A stretch of DNA of 64,000 nucleotides from Cytophagales bacterium (GCA_030448185.1 JAUJNL010000014.1:19312-83311), one strand, 5' to 3'. Positions 46,470 through 58,341 are shown, counted from the first letter of the stretch. Made by a program: numbers and translations. The notes: generated by a model not told the origin, from the letters alone.

Positions 46470-49329
46470 TTAACGACCATCCAGCTGCACTGGATTCCCC
46501 TGCAAATCCAACAGGATCACTTTTCCTTTCAACCGTTTTACTTCCTCCAGTTGGGTTGCCTGATCACCCACTACCAGGTAAATCATATCTCCCTCCTTCA
46601 GATACGTATTTATCGCGGATTTAAAATCGGCAAGTGACATATTCATCAGTTCCTGCTGGTCTTCTTCGATGAATTTAATTGATTTGCCGTATTTACTGAT
46701 CTGCTGTAAGACCCCCAGTTTTGCGCCCAGGCTTTCATAAGCCAGGGTGTTACTTTTCAAAACCTTGTTTTGGGTAATCATCACCTCCTGGTCAGAAAAG
46801 TTTTGCCCGTACCCACCGAGTATGGTTTGAATAATCTGCAGGGAAGGCAATGTAACATTGCTGCGGACACTGGTGGTCACCATAAACGGGCTCTGTACTT
46901 TCATTTTATTGACGAACGAATAAGCGCCATAGGTATAGCCTTTTTCAATTCGTAACGTTTGGAAGAGTTTTCCGCTCGATCCGCCGCCCAGTACCTCATT
47001 GACAAAATCAAGGTTATTGCTGTTTCGATCAGTGGCAGCAAGGGCCAGCCTTCCCGCGTACAAGACGGACTGTTTGGCGCCAGGAAAATCTACAAAGTAC
47101 ACATTGCCGGCGGGTGCTTGCTTGGGAGCCCCCATAGCAGGACCACTGACTGTTTTCGGTTGCCAGGCATTTTCTAAACTCTGTATTGTGTTAAGTACCT
47201 GCTCTTTTTGTACTGCGCCGGCAATGTGAAAGGAGGCCCGCGACGGAGAAATGCAGGAAGAGTAATAGTTTTTCAGATCATCCAGGGTGATCGTTGCGGT
47301 CGTTTGCAATGTACCTGCCACAGGTGTACCGAAGATATGCTCTTGCCCGTACAGCAGTTTGTTGAACGTACGGGCGGCAATGGCCGGCGCATTGGCTTCG
47401 CTACCTTTCAGATTGGTTTCCAGTGCTTTTTTTAACCGCTCATATTCTGCTACGTCCCAGCGGGGCTGAAGCAGCATTTCCTGCGCCAGGGCGAAGGTAG
47501 CTCCAAAGTTTCTCGCCAGGCAGCTGGCACTGAGGCGGATCTCCTCGTTAGCGCAATGGACCGTAATGGAGGAGCCCAGCAAGCCAATAGCTTCCTCCAG
47601 TGCGGCAGGGGTTCGGTTGGCCGTTCCCTGCATCATCAGCTGACACATCAGACTGGCTGTGCCGGCCTTCTGGAGTGGGTCAAAGGAATGACCACCCGGA
47701 ATGGTAATATCAAAATTTACCAGTGGAATCTCATTATTTTCCAGGCCTAAGATAGAAAGCCCATTTCCGGCCTTTGCCTGCCATACCTCGGGCATTTTGA
47801 AAAGAGGCCGCTCCCCAAAAGGTGGCTCCGACCGATCATGTTTGGTAGGGGTCTTTTCGACGTGTGCCTCCTGACCGCGGGAGACGTTTTCGTTCTGCAC
47901 ACCGGCTACGATCTGCTCCTGCCACACGGTGGCTGGCTGGGAGCCTTCCACTACCAGGGCAGTTTTGCCTTTGGGCACAACACTGGTCATCACGTAGTTT
48001 TTGCCTTTTATATACTGATTGTAGACCCGTATAATATCCTCACGGGTTACGGCTTGTGTCAACTTGGCTGACTTAATAATGTAAGCCGGATCTCCGATGA
48101 ATTCATTGTCCCCGGCCAGGGTAAAAGCCTTATCAAGCACTGTACTAATCCCCTGATACAAGGAAGTTTCCTTTTCGGCTTTTACGCGCTGCAGCTCGCT
48201 GTCCGTAAAGCCTTCTTTTTCGAAACGGGTCAGCCCTGCTTCAATGGATGCTTTTACCTCGTCCAGATCGGTTTCGGCGTTGGCGCGAACCCGAAACACA
48301 AATTGGCCGGCCAGTTCATCGCTATCCTGCGAGCTGCTCACGCCTGGGGCTAATTTTTTCTCTTCCACAATGATTCTATACAGGGGTGACTTACGGCTGC
48401 CGCTCAGTAGTTCGCCCAGCATCTGGAGGGCATACATATCCCGATGGTAATTTTCCACGGTAGGAAATACCATGCGCAGTTCCGGCAGCCGGGCAAAGTT
48501 ATCCTCCAGGTAGAGTGACTTTGTTTGGGCTAATGTGACCGGCATGGGCTTCAAAGGTTGTACCGGAGGTCCCTTTCGGATTTCACCAAACCACTGCTGT
48601 ACTTTTGCTTTTGCCTGCTTGACATCAATGTCTCCGGCAATCACCAGCGTAGCGTTGTTTGCCCCGTAATACTGTTCGTAAAATTCTTTTACGTCTTCCA
48701 GCGTAGCCGCCTGCAGATCGGGCAGCGAACCGATTACTGTCCAGTTGTAGGGATGCTCCTTCGGATACAGATTTGAGCGGATAATCTCATCGGTATAACC
48801 GTAGGGAGCATTGTCTACTCTTTCGCGTTTTTCATTCTTCACGACCTGCTTTTCCGCCTCCAGCGCTTCTTTGGTGACCGTGTTAATCATATAGCCCAAG
48901 CGGTCAGAATCAATCCAGAGGATTTTATCAAAAGCATCTTTGGGAACTACTTCATAATACACCGTGCCGTCTGACCAGGTGCTTCCGTTCCGTTCCCCAC
49001 CCCACTCGGGAATCAATTTACGATTGGCTCCTTGCGGCGTATTCTCGGAATCGTTGAAAGACATGTGCTCAAAGAAATGGGCAAAACCGGTCTTACCAGT
49101 CTTCTCCCGATTGGAACCCACGTGCATCATCGTAGCCACTGCCACAATGGGATCGGAATGGTCTTCGTGCAGGATTACTTCGAGCCCGTTATCGAGGGTA
49201 AACTTCTCGTAGGGCAGCGCGAAAGAAGGCTTATTGAGGGGAGTACTTCTTTGCCACTTCTTTTCCTGATTTACAAGAGAGCACCAAAAGCAAGATCAGC
49301 ACTGAAGTAGTGAGGGATACGTATTTCAT
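46470..49329 (-). pseudogene. M16-family zinc peptidase lipoprotein (one frameshift)
   Basis: The main frame (46470-49145) encodes 891 residues with the inverted zinc motif HFFEH near its start (GFAHFFEHMSF) and the distal Glu in the VTKEALEAEKQVVKNEKRE segment, then a second, non-catalytic M16 half (TIPGGHSFDPLQKAGTASLMCQLM, GGGSSGKLFQTLRIEKGYTYG). The missing N-terminus lies upstream in another frame: ATG 49329 gives a lipoprotein signal (SVLILLLVLSCKSG), and after a frame change near 49240 the sequence SFALPYEKFTLDNGLEVILHED leads straight into the main frame. One base corrects the gene. It is a two-half clam-shell metallopeptidase degrading peptides in the periplasm. Confidence 0.92.
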
Positions 49330-49457
49330 AGGCTTAAGCAGTAAACACAACTACGTTATAAAATCAATTCAAACACCGGCAGTAAATAAGATGAATGAAA
49401 CCTTTTTGTGAGCTATATAGTCTCTCAGGATGAACCCGAGAAGGGGACATTACATTC

Positions 49458-51156
49458 CTAAAAATACTCATGTTCCTTTAAAAACTGCTTGGCGGTAATG
49501 AGTTCAGGCCGGGTGGAGTTAGCCGTGGTGCTACCATACTGATTAATTGCCGGTAATAGGAGGTCGCTTTTTGCGGGTTGCCGGATTTCTCAGTTGCCGA
49601 CCCTCGCCATAAAGTCCATTAAACCGGTTGGGATGTTTTTTAAATTGTTCTCATAAGCTTCCAGTGCCTGGTCCGGTTTATTCATTTGCACTAACAAATC
49701 GGCTAGTAATTCTCTGGCCGGAATGACTTCACTGGGGTTACGGGATGTTTTTCAGTTTTGTCTTCCAGGTCTGCGGCAAGATTCATTAGCTTCAAAGCTT
49801 CCTCATTTTTCATTCTTTGAACTTTAGCTAGGCTTCCCGGCTTTAACCTGGATAAGTACCTGATTCATTTTATGCAGCGTCTTTTTGTGCCGTCAGTCCC
49901 TCATGAATCCGGTGAAGTTCTTTTAATTCCCGTTTTTGGCAGAATCAAGATTGCCGGTATGAACAGAGACCTAGCAAGCGGGTAAAATGGATAATGGCTT
50001 TCCTGCCACGGAAAATCTTTCCAGAGAAAGTTTGCAGGATGAACTTGTAGGTTGGCAGCTTCTTGCCAGCGTTTGTTTTCCAGTACATACCGGGCAGGAA
50101 TAGCCGCAAAGGCATAGGCCACTTTAAAATTAACCGGATGCCTCATTCATTGTTTTCAGGTAATCCCATTGCCTTTTTGCCAGTTGATTTTCTCCTTTTG
50201 CAGGTAGGCATACACCAGGTAGTCCAGACCGTGGAGTTCTTCATCCCAATGCCCTTTGTACCCGCCGCTTGGGCATAGCATTGGGCAGAAGAAACCGATG
50301 CCAGATTTGATTGAATGCATTCCTCCCAAAGCCCTAATCGAGTAAAGATGTGCGAAGGCATATGCAAGGCATGGGCCGAGGAAGGAGCAATAGAGGCATA
50401 TTTTCTGGTTGCTGGCAAGGCCAATGGGGCCAGTTTAGGGGAGTCGTAGGTGTGAATAATATAATGGACAATTCCCGGGTGGTGGGGTTGACTCAGATAC
50501 AGTGCATTTAAGATAGAGCCGGCTTTTCTTTTCTGCTTGCTGAAAGACTTATCGGCTGGATCTGCGGCGGCATTCAGCGCCAAAGCATAAAATATCGACG
50601 CTTCTTTATCAGTTGGGTATTGATGGATAATTTTTCCATTGCTTTTCAAACTTTAAGCACCGGGTAGGATGATCGACTTTATCCCAATCTTTATAAAAGG
50701 AGTCAATAGCAGAAATATAGTCGGCTTCTTTTTTGACTTTTGGGTGATGGCCTGGGCTAGTCGGATAGCGCTTTGACCCTTTTTAAGTTCCGGTCCGAAG
50801 GAGGCGTCCATAAAGGGTGGAAATTACTCATGGCTACTCCCCAGTATGCCATGGCACATTCCGAATTTTTAGCAATAATTCTGCAAAACCTTTTCGGCTT
50901 CATCGTATTCAAAAGAGTGCAACAGCGCGCCAGAGCAAGATTAAAGTCGGCTTCTTCTTCCTTGCAGGAGGTGGCAAAGGCCACTGATCCAAATTCCTTA
51001 TCTGGTGGTCCGCAGGTAATCACTTCGCCTCGCTTAAGATCCAATTCAGTACTGATCTCTTTTGACTGGTCCGTGTGTTTTTTCCGGCATGACAGGGGCG
51101 CCAATACAAATTAGAATAAAAAATACAGGTTGTAACTTAAACAATAGCTTTTTCAT
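49458..51156 (-). pseudogene. TPR-type lipoprotein/exported protein, multiply frameshifted
   Basis: Pieces in several frames form one protein of about 560 residues. ATG 51156 gives a signal (KKLLFKLQPVFFILICIGAP). It is followed by SCKEEEADFNLALAR and CAMAYWGVAMSNFHPLW. Next come ASIFYALALNAAADPADKSF, HHPGIVHYIIHTYDSPKLAPLAL and ALHMPSHIFTRLGLWEECI, and the frame ends ELITAKQFLKEHEYF at 49458. These blocks are diagnostic of a widespread Bacteroidota tetratricopeptide family of unknown function (helical repeats, HPG..HYIIH and PSHIF motifs). At least four frame breaks are required. The M16 gene lies downstream on the same strand. Confidence 0.82.
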
Positions 51157-51638
51157 AGTCTGAAGATGGCGTTTTTTTGAATGATCTATTATAATTATTA
51201 GCCAGTCACCGGATAATTTTTTTAAGAAGATGTATGATCGTTACCCCACTAGCTATTGCAACCGGATGTGCAGCGGGCGAAAAGGCCTAATAACCAAGTT
51301 GACCGGCGAGGCAAAAATGGAGCAGCCTCCATTCTAGGCCATTCCAACGTATCAAAACCCTCGCATACCCTTCCCGTTGCGCGGCTGGTCCTGCGCTGAG
51401 GCAGGGCGGGTTGTCGAAGGGTGTTGTGCGTAGTTACTTTATCCGGTCATTTTTTTTGCAACTTCTAAATAGGCATTAGAAGTTACAAATTCAATACATT
51501 CTCCAATGATTTGGCTTAAGAGTTGCTTTTCGGCTTCCACTACTCTTGAGCCCCATATTATTTTGTTTTATCGAGAGAGAATTTTTGATTCGATTTCGGA
51601 TCGAATTTCAATTTCATTTCTATTCAACAGTAAACTTC
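51157..51638. other. Spacer with a probable gene 3' end interrupted by ISAs1
   Basis: On the minus strand a frame reads GSRVVEAEKQLLSQIIGECIEF, continuing VTSNAYLEVAKKMTG to a stop at 51439-51441. It looks like a genuine C-terminus of an unidentified protein. Upstream it runs, with one break, to the ISAs1 insertion point at 51646, suggesting the element landed in that gene. Within it lies a small inverted repeat (AACTTCTAA/TTAGAAGTT, about 51461-51487). The 51240-51430 part holds a palindromic repeat-like stretch (ACCCTTC...GAAGGGT) but no gene. Confidence 0.4.
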
Positions 51639-51646
51639 CAGGACAG

Positions 51647-52807
51647 GCAGGGCTGTACAGTTTAGTTATAACAACCACTGAAATAGGGTTTTAATATTGT
51701 GCGCATGGAGATCAATGGCCGTTTTTGACACATTTATATCCTTTTAGGCGCATTAAGTTCAAGGCAATATTTTTGAGCAAGGATACATTTTTGGCAGCCT
51801 GTTTGTGAGCAATCTGGTTTTTGTCTTCTCCCATTGTGACATCTTTTACGTAGTGTAAGCGATTCTCCACTGACCAGTAGGAACGGATAAGTTCTCCAGC
51901 CTGAGCGGCTTCCTGCATGTTGCGGCTCAGGATATAGTAATGGGTCTTATCATAGGTTTTGCCTTTTCTAATCCCCATCGTCTCAGCACGAGAAAGCAAG
52001 CAATACCTACGTACGTCTGCTGCCAATGCGGGGGAGCTTTATAAAGGCACCCTCCGATGTTCGAGTCTGCCCCGGTTCTTGTGCCGCTTTCATGGCTATC
52101 AGTAGGCTTTTGGGCAAGGGCTTCCTGCTTGATAAGTGTTAAGAGCTTGTCTTGATTGCCTTTTACCTGAATCAAGTAATCATTGCCGGATTCAACAATC
52201 ACGGCTAGTGTTTTTTTTGGCAATGCAGCGCATCCAGCGTGAGCATAGCGCCTTTTAGATGCAGTTGTTGGATTAACGCCTGACCACTTTTGCTTCATCT
52301 TCCTTGCCATTATGATAAGCTTCCAGGCTATGCACTAAACCAGACTGATGCGAAAACACCTGGACCATGGCCACAAAGTCCTGGTAGCTTTTATAATCAC
52401 TTAAGGTAGATTTCAAACTCTTTCCATCAGGGAATAGTTTTCTACCGGCAAGTGTTGACTTTGCATCCAGGCTTCAAACTGCTGCTTGACGGCTTGAAAA
52501 TCCACTTTGCCTAGTAAACTACTAATCGTTACATGATTAGGTACGCCATGCCCAAAGCCAAATAATCTCACAAATTCCCAGGTGTCGTTGCATAAAACGG
52601 GCTAGTTCCCGGTAGCCATACCGTCCACTCAAGTTACCCATGATTACCATCGCCAGCACCGCTGGTAAAGGGTGCCGACTACCAGCCCGACGACGTGGGT
52701 CAGGTATGTTTTCCAGATATGAGAGTAAATTTTGTCCTCATCTCTATTGTGTTTTCAAGTAAATCTACTAAGGTCCAATATATTATACATAAACTGTACA
52801 GCCCTGC
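51647..52807 (-). mobile_element. ISAs1-family insertion sequence
   Basis: The 1161-bp element has perfect 18-bp terminal inverted repeats (GCAGGGCTGTACAGTTTA at 51647-51664; its complement at 52790-52807) and an 8-bp direct target duplication CAGGACAG at 51639-51646 and 52808-52815. Intact ends and duplication indicate a simple transposition event. The transposase inside is broken. Confidence 0.9.
51712..52740 (-). pseudogene. ISAs1-family transposase, multiply frameshifted
   Basis: Reading across frames from the right gives an N-terminal part, PDPRRRAGSRHPLPAVLAMVIMGNLSGRYGYRELARFM, that is typical of the ISAs1/H-repeat family. After it comes the catalytic part with a DAKSTL segment and LAVIVESGNDYLIQVKGNQDKLL. 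The diagnostic C-terminus is YWSVENRLHYVKDVTMGEDKNQI, then KNVSLLKNIALNLMRL. Four or more frame changes occur. Normal length would be about 340 residues. As read it cannot be mobilised by its own transposase. Confidence 0.85.
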
Positions 52808-52911
52808 CAGGACAGGGGGCATAGTCCTGCTTTTGTAAGGAGACCAGCTAAAGAACTTGTGTAATAGGAGCATTCCCGCCATCGCAGCGTGAAAACTTCT
52901 TCATCAACCTC

Positions 52912-52941
52912 TGGTCAGCTCTCCTATGGTCAGCTCTCCTA
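52912..52941. repeat. 15-bp tandem duplication
   Basis: TGGTCAGCTCTCCTA occurs twice in tandem (52912-52926, 52927-52941). It lies in the 256-base gap right of the ISAs1 element. It may be a local slippage product; no function is apparent. Confidence 0.5.
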
Positions 52942-53071
52942 GCTTATACCTTTATGGATTCATTTCCTTCTATTTCCACTTACGTTTTCAAACTCGGAAA
53001 AGGTGAATCATTAAATATTGTACTTATCTGATAATTCCCCTCAAAACTCACGTTTTTAGTACAAGCTCTTG

Positions 53072-53770
53072 CTACAAGCTGTCATAGTACGCCAGCAGCT
53101 TTGCTACCGAAGCTTCGTCTTTGAAATCGATTTTTTCTTTCTCCACAAATTCTTTTACAGTCGACTGTTTATCCTGGAGAATATCCAAAATAGCTTTTTT
53201 GTTCATTCGTATTTTAATCAGCGTTTGGTCGGCTTTTTGAGATAATACTCTGACTGGCTGACCAACTCATCGTAGGCCGGTCGGCGCTGTAGGCACCTGG
53301 TAATTAGCCTTTACCAAAGACTTATTGTGTTTGATCAGTAAGGCCATTTTACCCTCGTAAAGTACCTGAAAGAATGCTGATGTAAGCCCGGCATCAGCGG
53401 TCTTCAGTCCGGGAAACTTCTTGAACAGGTACACCTTACCGGATGTCCTTGAGTTGAAAATGACTTACATTCCCCGTATTGATCAAAACGGAATCTCCTT
53501 GGGGGCGTTTGGCCACCAGCTGGTTTTTGTACACATCATGTTTAAGGGGCAGCGCGGCTGATTTTTTGCCATCACTGTAGAATAACACGCCTTCGGACCA
53601 GGATTGCGTAAAGAACGGTGAACCTTTTACCCCTTCATACCGCGTATCATACGTACGGACCACATTGCTGCTGCCGGCCAGGGCATTGACGTTTTGCTGG
53701 GCATCGTATCCGCTTTCCTGCCCGTAAACCGCAGTAGTAGCAAGTAAGCTACAAGAGTAAAGTGCTTCAT
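53072..53770 (-). pseudogene. Exported hypothetical protein, frameshifted
   Basis: ATG 53770 (MKHF..., a hydrophobic stretch then VYGQESGYDAQQNVNALAG in shifted frame) leads into RTYDTRYEGVKGSPFFTQSW and SALPLKHDVYKNQLVAKRP (53436-53663), then KVYLFKKFPGLKTADAGLTS and YEGKMALLIKHNKSLVKANY. It ends MNKKAILDILQDKQSTVKEF...LLAYYDSL with a stop at 53072. The pieces fit one secreted protein of about 230 residues found as a hypothetical in many Bacteroidota; no domain or function can be named. At least three frame breaks. It follows the helicase-nuclease gene's 3' end by 47 bases on the same strand. Confidence 0.65.
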
Positions 53771-53816
53771 ATGGGTAAGAGAATATCCGGAAAATTGTCA
53801 GTTTGCCTTGAGTTTG

Positions 53817-56800
53817 TCAAATCGCTACTACGGTTTTTTCTCCGGTACTTACCATGAGCTTCTCCACTTCCGTAAAGCCCATATCCTGAAGGTGCGCTTG
53901 GCGTATTGGTGTAATACTTTCTGCTTAGCTTCCGAGATTTTGCCCGGCACAAAATTCATAATGGTTGTTTTCTTCCCGTTGGCAATCACCCGGTCGGGGA
54001 GCTGAAGATTCAGGGTTTTGCGGCAGACAATATCACGGGAAGGCTTGTTTTTAACTGAGTCGCTGAAATGAGGTTGCAACAACGGATGCAGCAGCAGTTC
54101 CGTCAGGTCCTGCCCAATTGCGGTCTGTTCTTCGTCGTCAATAGCTCCTTCCAGGCGCAGTCTTTCGAGACAGTTAGACAAGTCATCCGAACATTCCAAC
54201 CGGGTCAGCGCAGTGCATATCCGTTGGTTCAGGTCGTTCTTCTTGCCGTACGAATCTACGTTGAACAGGGAAGCCGCCAGACGGCGTAGCCGGGCTTTGT
54301 CCTGCCAATCACCTCCGGCAGGATTATCCAGCCATAGAATATCTTCCGTCTCCAAAGCCGCTGCTTGCCCTTTTTGGGTAGCCCTTCAGTTAATATAAAG
54401 TGCTGTCGCTCCGGTTCCCGAGACCGTTATCATTAAGGTACTGGTAGAGAAGATACTCCACACTTTCCCCACGGGGTTTTTCAAATTCATCCAGACGGGC
54501 AATCAGATACAGGCGGTCCGTGGGCCGGGTCAGGGCCACGTAGAGCATATTCAGGTTTTCGATAAAAATGGTATCGGATGCCTGCTTGAATTGCGTACGC
54601 AGTGGCGTACGGCTCAGGTTTTTGAAGTGACCGCGGCTGCTTTGAGGGGAAATTTGTGCAGGTGCTGGGTGGGATAACTTAAGGATTCTGGTTCCAGGCG
54701 CAGCCAGAAAGTATCCCGGGGGCCAGGTTCCAGCGACCACTCGGCAAAAGGCACAATGACTACCGGGTACTCCAGTCCTTTGGCTTTGTGACTGGAAGTA
54801 ACCGTCACGGCCTCCTGTCCTTCGGGAATATTAATGCAAAGGCTCTCCTTTTTCCGTTCCCAGTACTCCATAAAATCAGCCAGGTGGTTGCTTTCTTTCG
54901 TGGAAAATTGCAGTACTATATCCAGGAAACGGAACAGGTAGGCCGATTGGCCCGCCTGAGTAAGCAAATCAAAGGTTTGTATCAGTTTCTCGGCGAGTTC
55001 GTACAAGCCTACCCGTAGCAGGCGGTATGGGTTCAGGGAATAGCCTTTTTCCTTCAGGTAGTCAAAAAAAGGATTAAAAGAAAGACTTTCCGTAATGTTT
55101 TGCTGCTCCTCGGTGGTGAAAACCGGCACATTCCCCTGAATTTCCCGGTGAAACAGATGCAAGGCTTCGTACCGTAATAAGGCGTCGCCGGGCTGGTACA
55201 ATACCCGGAAGAAGGCAATCACCAGCGAAACGGCGGGTGAATACTGTAATAACAATGAGTCTTGGGAAATGACTGGAATGGCTGCCTCCTTTAGAAAATT
55301 GGCAATGAGCTTTCCATTGCGGTTGCTGCGGTTCAGCACGGCAATGTCACCCAGCGAATACCCGGCGGCCTGGGCTTCTCCGATTTTTTGCAGAATGGCC
55401 ATAAAGGTGGCAGTCTGGTACTTAGAAGGCACTATCTTGGCATCTTCGGCATCGGTTTTTTCGATAAACTGAACTTCAATGTGGCCACCGGTCTTTGGGT
55501 TTTGTACCGGCACTTCCTGGGCGGCATAGGCATCATATACGTCGGCCAGTAGTTGTTTGTCATGCCCGTATTTATCGGTCAGCAGCCGGAAAAGCTGATT
55601 GTTGAACTGCACAATTTCGGCGGCGCTTCGGTAATTGGTATTCAGCCGTTCGAGTTGCAGGGCGTAATCAAAGGTTTCGTAGCGCATGCCCAGTACGTCC
55701 TGCTGGTCGTGCCGGGCAATCAGTTCGGGAAAGCGTTTCTGCGACAGGAATACAATCTGCTCCATGTCGCCGCCCCGCCAGCCGTAGATAGCCTGTTTCG
55801 CATCACCCACCACCAGGCTGAAGTGTCCCTTCGCCAAACCATTTTCCACCAGCGGTAGTAGATTGTTCCACTGCAAGACAGATGTATCCTGAAACTCGTC
55901 AATCAAAATATGGTTATACCGTTCACCCAGCCGTTCGTAGATAAAAGGAACCGGCTCCTGCAAGACAATGTTAATAATGGCCTTGTTGAAGTCCGAAATG
56001 TGAATGGCGTTTTTTTCAGTCTTTACCCGGGCCAGTTCCCGGTTAATTTCGTGGATCACGGAGAGTTTATAGAAATGCTTGAGAATGGAGCCCAGCAGCA
56101 TCCATTCGCCCTTCAGCCTCTCGATTTTTTCAAAATACTCGGCCAGTTGAGAACTGATATTCTGCACGGCGTGCCGCTTGTCTTCTTTGATCTTGGCGGG
56201 AGTCCATTCGTCCTGATACACCGCTTTCTGGATAGTCGCGGAGGGTTCCTTGTCGAGATTCCGTTCGGGACTTTCGACCAATTTTTCAAAGTAGCCGAAA
56301 ATACCATTTCTGCCACCGGAAAAATGACTGCTGTCCAGTCCCTTTTGTTCAATCAGGTGCAGAGCCGTATCCGCCAGGGCTCCGATTTCCCCTTTCAGTA
56401 ACTCCTGGGCTCCGGTTAGACTTTCCCGGAGTTCCCGGAAGTCTTTTAAGGTCAAGTCTTTCAGCTTCGTTACTGCCCCGTATACCTTTTCGTTTAGTAG
56501 TTGCATCCCGAAACCGGACAAATCCAGCGGCAAGCTTCCCCAGCTTTGGCCTTCATCGGCTTTTTCCAGGGCGTATTCCTCCAGCGTTTGCGAAAGCAAC
56601 ACTTCTTCGGCGGCTCCGATCCGGTTCAGCAGACGGTCTACGGCGTTGTCAAGCAAGTCGGCGGTTTCGAGGTCCACCTCATAGTTAAAAGGCACGTCTA
56701 GCTCTTCGGTAAAGGCACTAACCAGCCGGTTAACGAAACTATCAATAGTACTGACGGCAAAATCAGAGTAGTCGTGCAGGATGTTGGTAAAAATGCGCCG

Positions 56801-57126
56801 GGCCCGTTTACGAATGATTTCTTCCGTAATCCGTTCTTCGGGATCGGGGTAGTGGTTCAGTTCCTCGATCACGCTCCGCGGCAGTGGCGCGTTGCCGCCC
56901 CGCGCTGATTCGGAAGGTCATTTTCGTTCACGAACCCTTTCAGGGCCAATAAAATTCGTTCTTTCATCTCGCTGGCGGCATCGTTAGTAAAAGTAATGGC
57001 CAGAATGTGCCGGAAGTAGTTCGGATTGTCGTGCTGCAGGGCCAGCTTGAGGTATTCTTTGGTAAGGGTATAGGTTTTACCGGAACCGGCGGAGGAACTA
57101 TATATCTTGAAAGGTTGCGCAAGCAT
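53817..57126 (-). pseudogene. UvrD/RecB-like helicase-nuclease, frameshifted
   Basis: ATG 57126 starts MLAQPFKIYSSSAGSGKTYTL (Walker A) and AITFTNDAASEMKERI. After a break near 56880 the 752-residue main part (54614-56872) carries VSTIDSFVNRLVSAF, the DEFQDTS Walker B box, VVGDAKQAIYGWRGG, LNTNYRSA and SHKAKGLEYPVVIVPF. Breaks near 54630 and 54390 lead through NMLYVALTRPTDRLYLIARL to a C-terminal region ending EKLMVSTGEKTVVAI at 53817. Corrected length is about 1100 residues, like RecB/AddA-type subunits of a double-strand break resection enzyme; the final nuclease motifs cannot be assigned with confidence. Four frame breaks disable it as read. Confidence 0.87.
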
Positions 57127-57139
57127 GAAGGTAAAAGGC

Positions 57140-57207
57140 TGATGGGTAGATGTGGCAATGTACTGGTGAAAAACAGCCGCATTCGTAAAGGTAGCCAGAA
57201 TCAATAA
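57140..57207. repeat. 68-bp direct repeat, left copy
   Basis: This copy is 66/68 identical to 58245-58312 (two A/G differences). It lies immediately before the helicase ATG (57126) on the minus strand and contains the TGA stop of the YhcG-like gene (57201-57203). The two copies flank the whole YhcG gene. Confidence 0.9.
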
Positions 57208-58309
57208 TACGCTAAGGCTATATCCAAGGCCCGGAGCTTCTCCTGAATATCGGCCCGCGAAGGAAGCAGTTTTTCCAATTCGCGGGGGAGTTGGTCTTTA
57301 ATGGTATAAGACGAGACGCCAATGGGTTGATTGCTGTCCTTTAAAAGCATACTCTACCACCAAGCGCGTTTCTTCGTCTGGCAAATAATGATGCCAATCG
57401 AAGGGTTTTCTTCCTCCAGCCGTACTTTATCGTTTAACAGACTCAGGTAGAACTGCATCTTCCGGCATATTCAGGCTTGAAGTCTCCTACTTTTAGTTCT
57501 ATGGCTACCAGACACCGCAGCTTTCGGTGATATAGTAACAGGTCAATGAAATACTCCTCCCCCTCAACTTCCATCCGGTACTGATTTCCTACAAAAGTGT
57601 AGTGCCTCCCATTTCAAGCAGGAAACTGCGGATGTTTTTCACCAAGGCTTTCCTCCAGTTCATGCTCAGCGTGTTCATTGGCTAGCTCAAGAAAACCAAA
57701 AGTATATTCGTCTTTTACTGCTAAATTGGCTTGCTGCCGGTACTTTTCCGGCAAGGTCTGCTCAAAATTGGTCTGGTTGAGCAAATATTTCTCAAAACTA
57801 TGGTTAGCGATTTGCAGGGAGAGCACATTTTTCGTCCAGCCGAATTTGCGGGTCATCTTCAGGTAAAATTCCCGTTCCTCATCTTTTTTGCATTTTTCCA
57901 TAATGATTAAATTATGCGACCAGGCAATTTCTCGCACCAGAGGTACAGTATTTTCCCTGGTAGGTAAGGTAGGAAACTGCGCATCCGCCACAGGTTTGCA
58001 CTGAAAAACCTCCGTACCCGGAAAGGCTTGCTGTAAATCCTTGGCTAACTGCTCCACCACTGATTTACCCCAGCCTTCAGCCTGCTGTCGTTCCACAATG
58101 CGTTCACCGATCTGCCAGTAGAGCTCAATCAACTGTTTATTAACGGCCTTTAGTGCCTCGTATTGAGACTGCTGGATGAGTTGCTGATTTGAGCAAGTAA
58201 TTGGGGGTAATTCGCTGTCATACGGGACGGGCTTAGGTACCGGGTGATGGGTGGATGTGGCAATGTGCTGGTGAAAAACAGCCGCATTCGTAAAGGTAGC
58301 CAGAATCAA
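57201..58309 (-). pseudogene. YhcG/DUF1016 PDDEXK nuclease, frameshifted
   Basis: The N-terminal part (57614-58309) matches YhcG_N: EALKAVNKQLIELYWQIGERIVERQQAEGWGKSVVEQLAKDL, followed by TRKFGWTKNVLSLQI. The C-terminal PDDEXK part is recovered across two or three breaks (57250-57610): EGEEYFIDLLLYHRKLRCLVAIELKVGDF with catalytic Asp and ELK, YLSLLND, IGIIICQTK and a stop at 57201-57203. Such nucleases recur in defence-type islands beside restriction or helicase genes. The start is unclear: the frame opens inside the 68-bp repeat with a TTG. The gene is cleanly bracketed by that repeat, suggesting insertion as a unit upstream of the RecB-like gene. Confidence 0.88.
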
Positions 58310-58312
58310 TAA
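58245..58312. repeat. 68-bp direct repeat, right copy
   Basis: Partner of 57140-57207. Its right end merges with the T-run of the terminator at 58312-58341; its left end runs into the YhcG coding region. Orientation is the same as the left copy, so recombination between copies would delete about 1.1 kb containing the nuclease. Confidence 0.9.
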
Positions 58313-58341
58313 AAAGCCACCTGTAAGAACCGGTGGCTTTG
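58312..58341 (-). terminator. Rho-independent terminator after Kunitz gene
   Basis: On the minus strand AAAGCCACC and GGTGGCTTT form a 9-bp stem with an about ten-base loop, followed by TTATT. It lies 70 bases beyond the Kunitz-domain gene stop and separates that gene from YhcG and the helicase. Confidence 0.8.

Noticed and set aside
53817..57126. Programmed frameshifting as the reason for split helicase frames
   Set aside because: Four breaks occur at unrelated places without slippery heptamers or conserved pseudoknots; error or decay is simpler.
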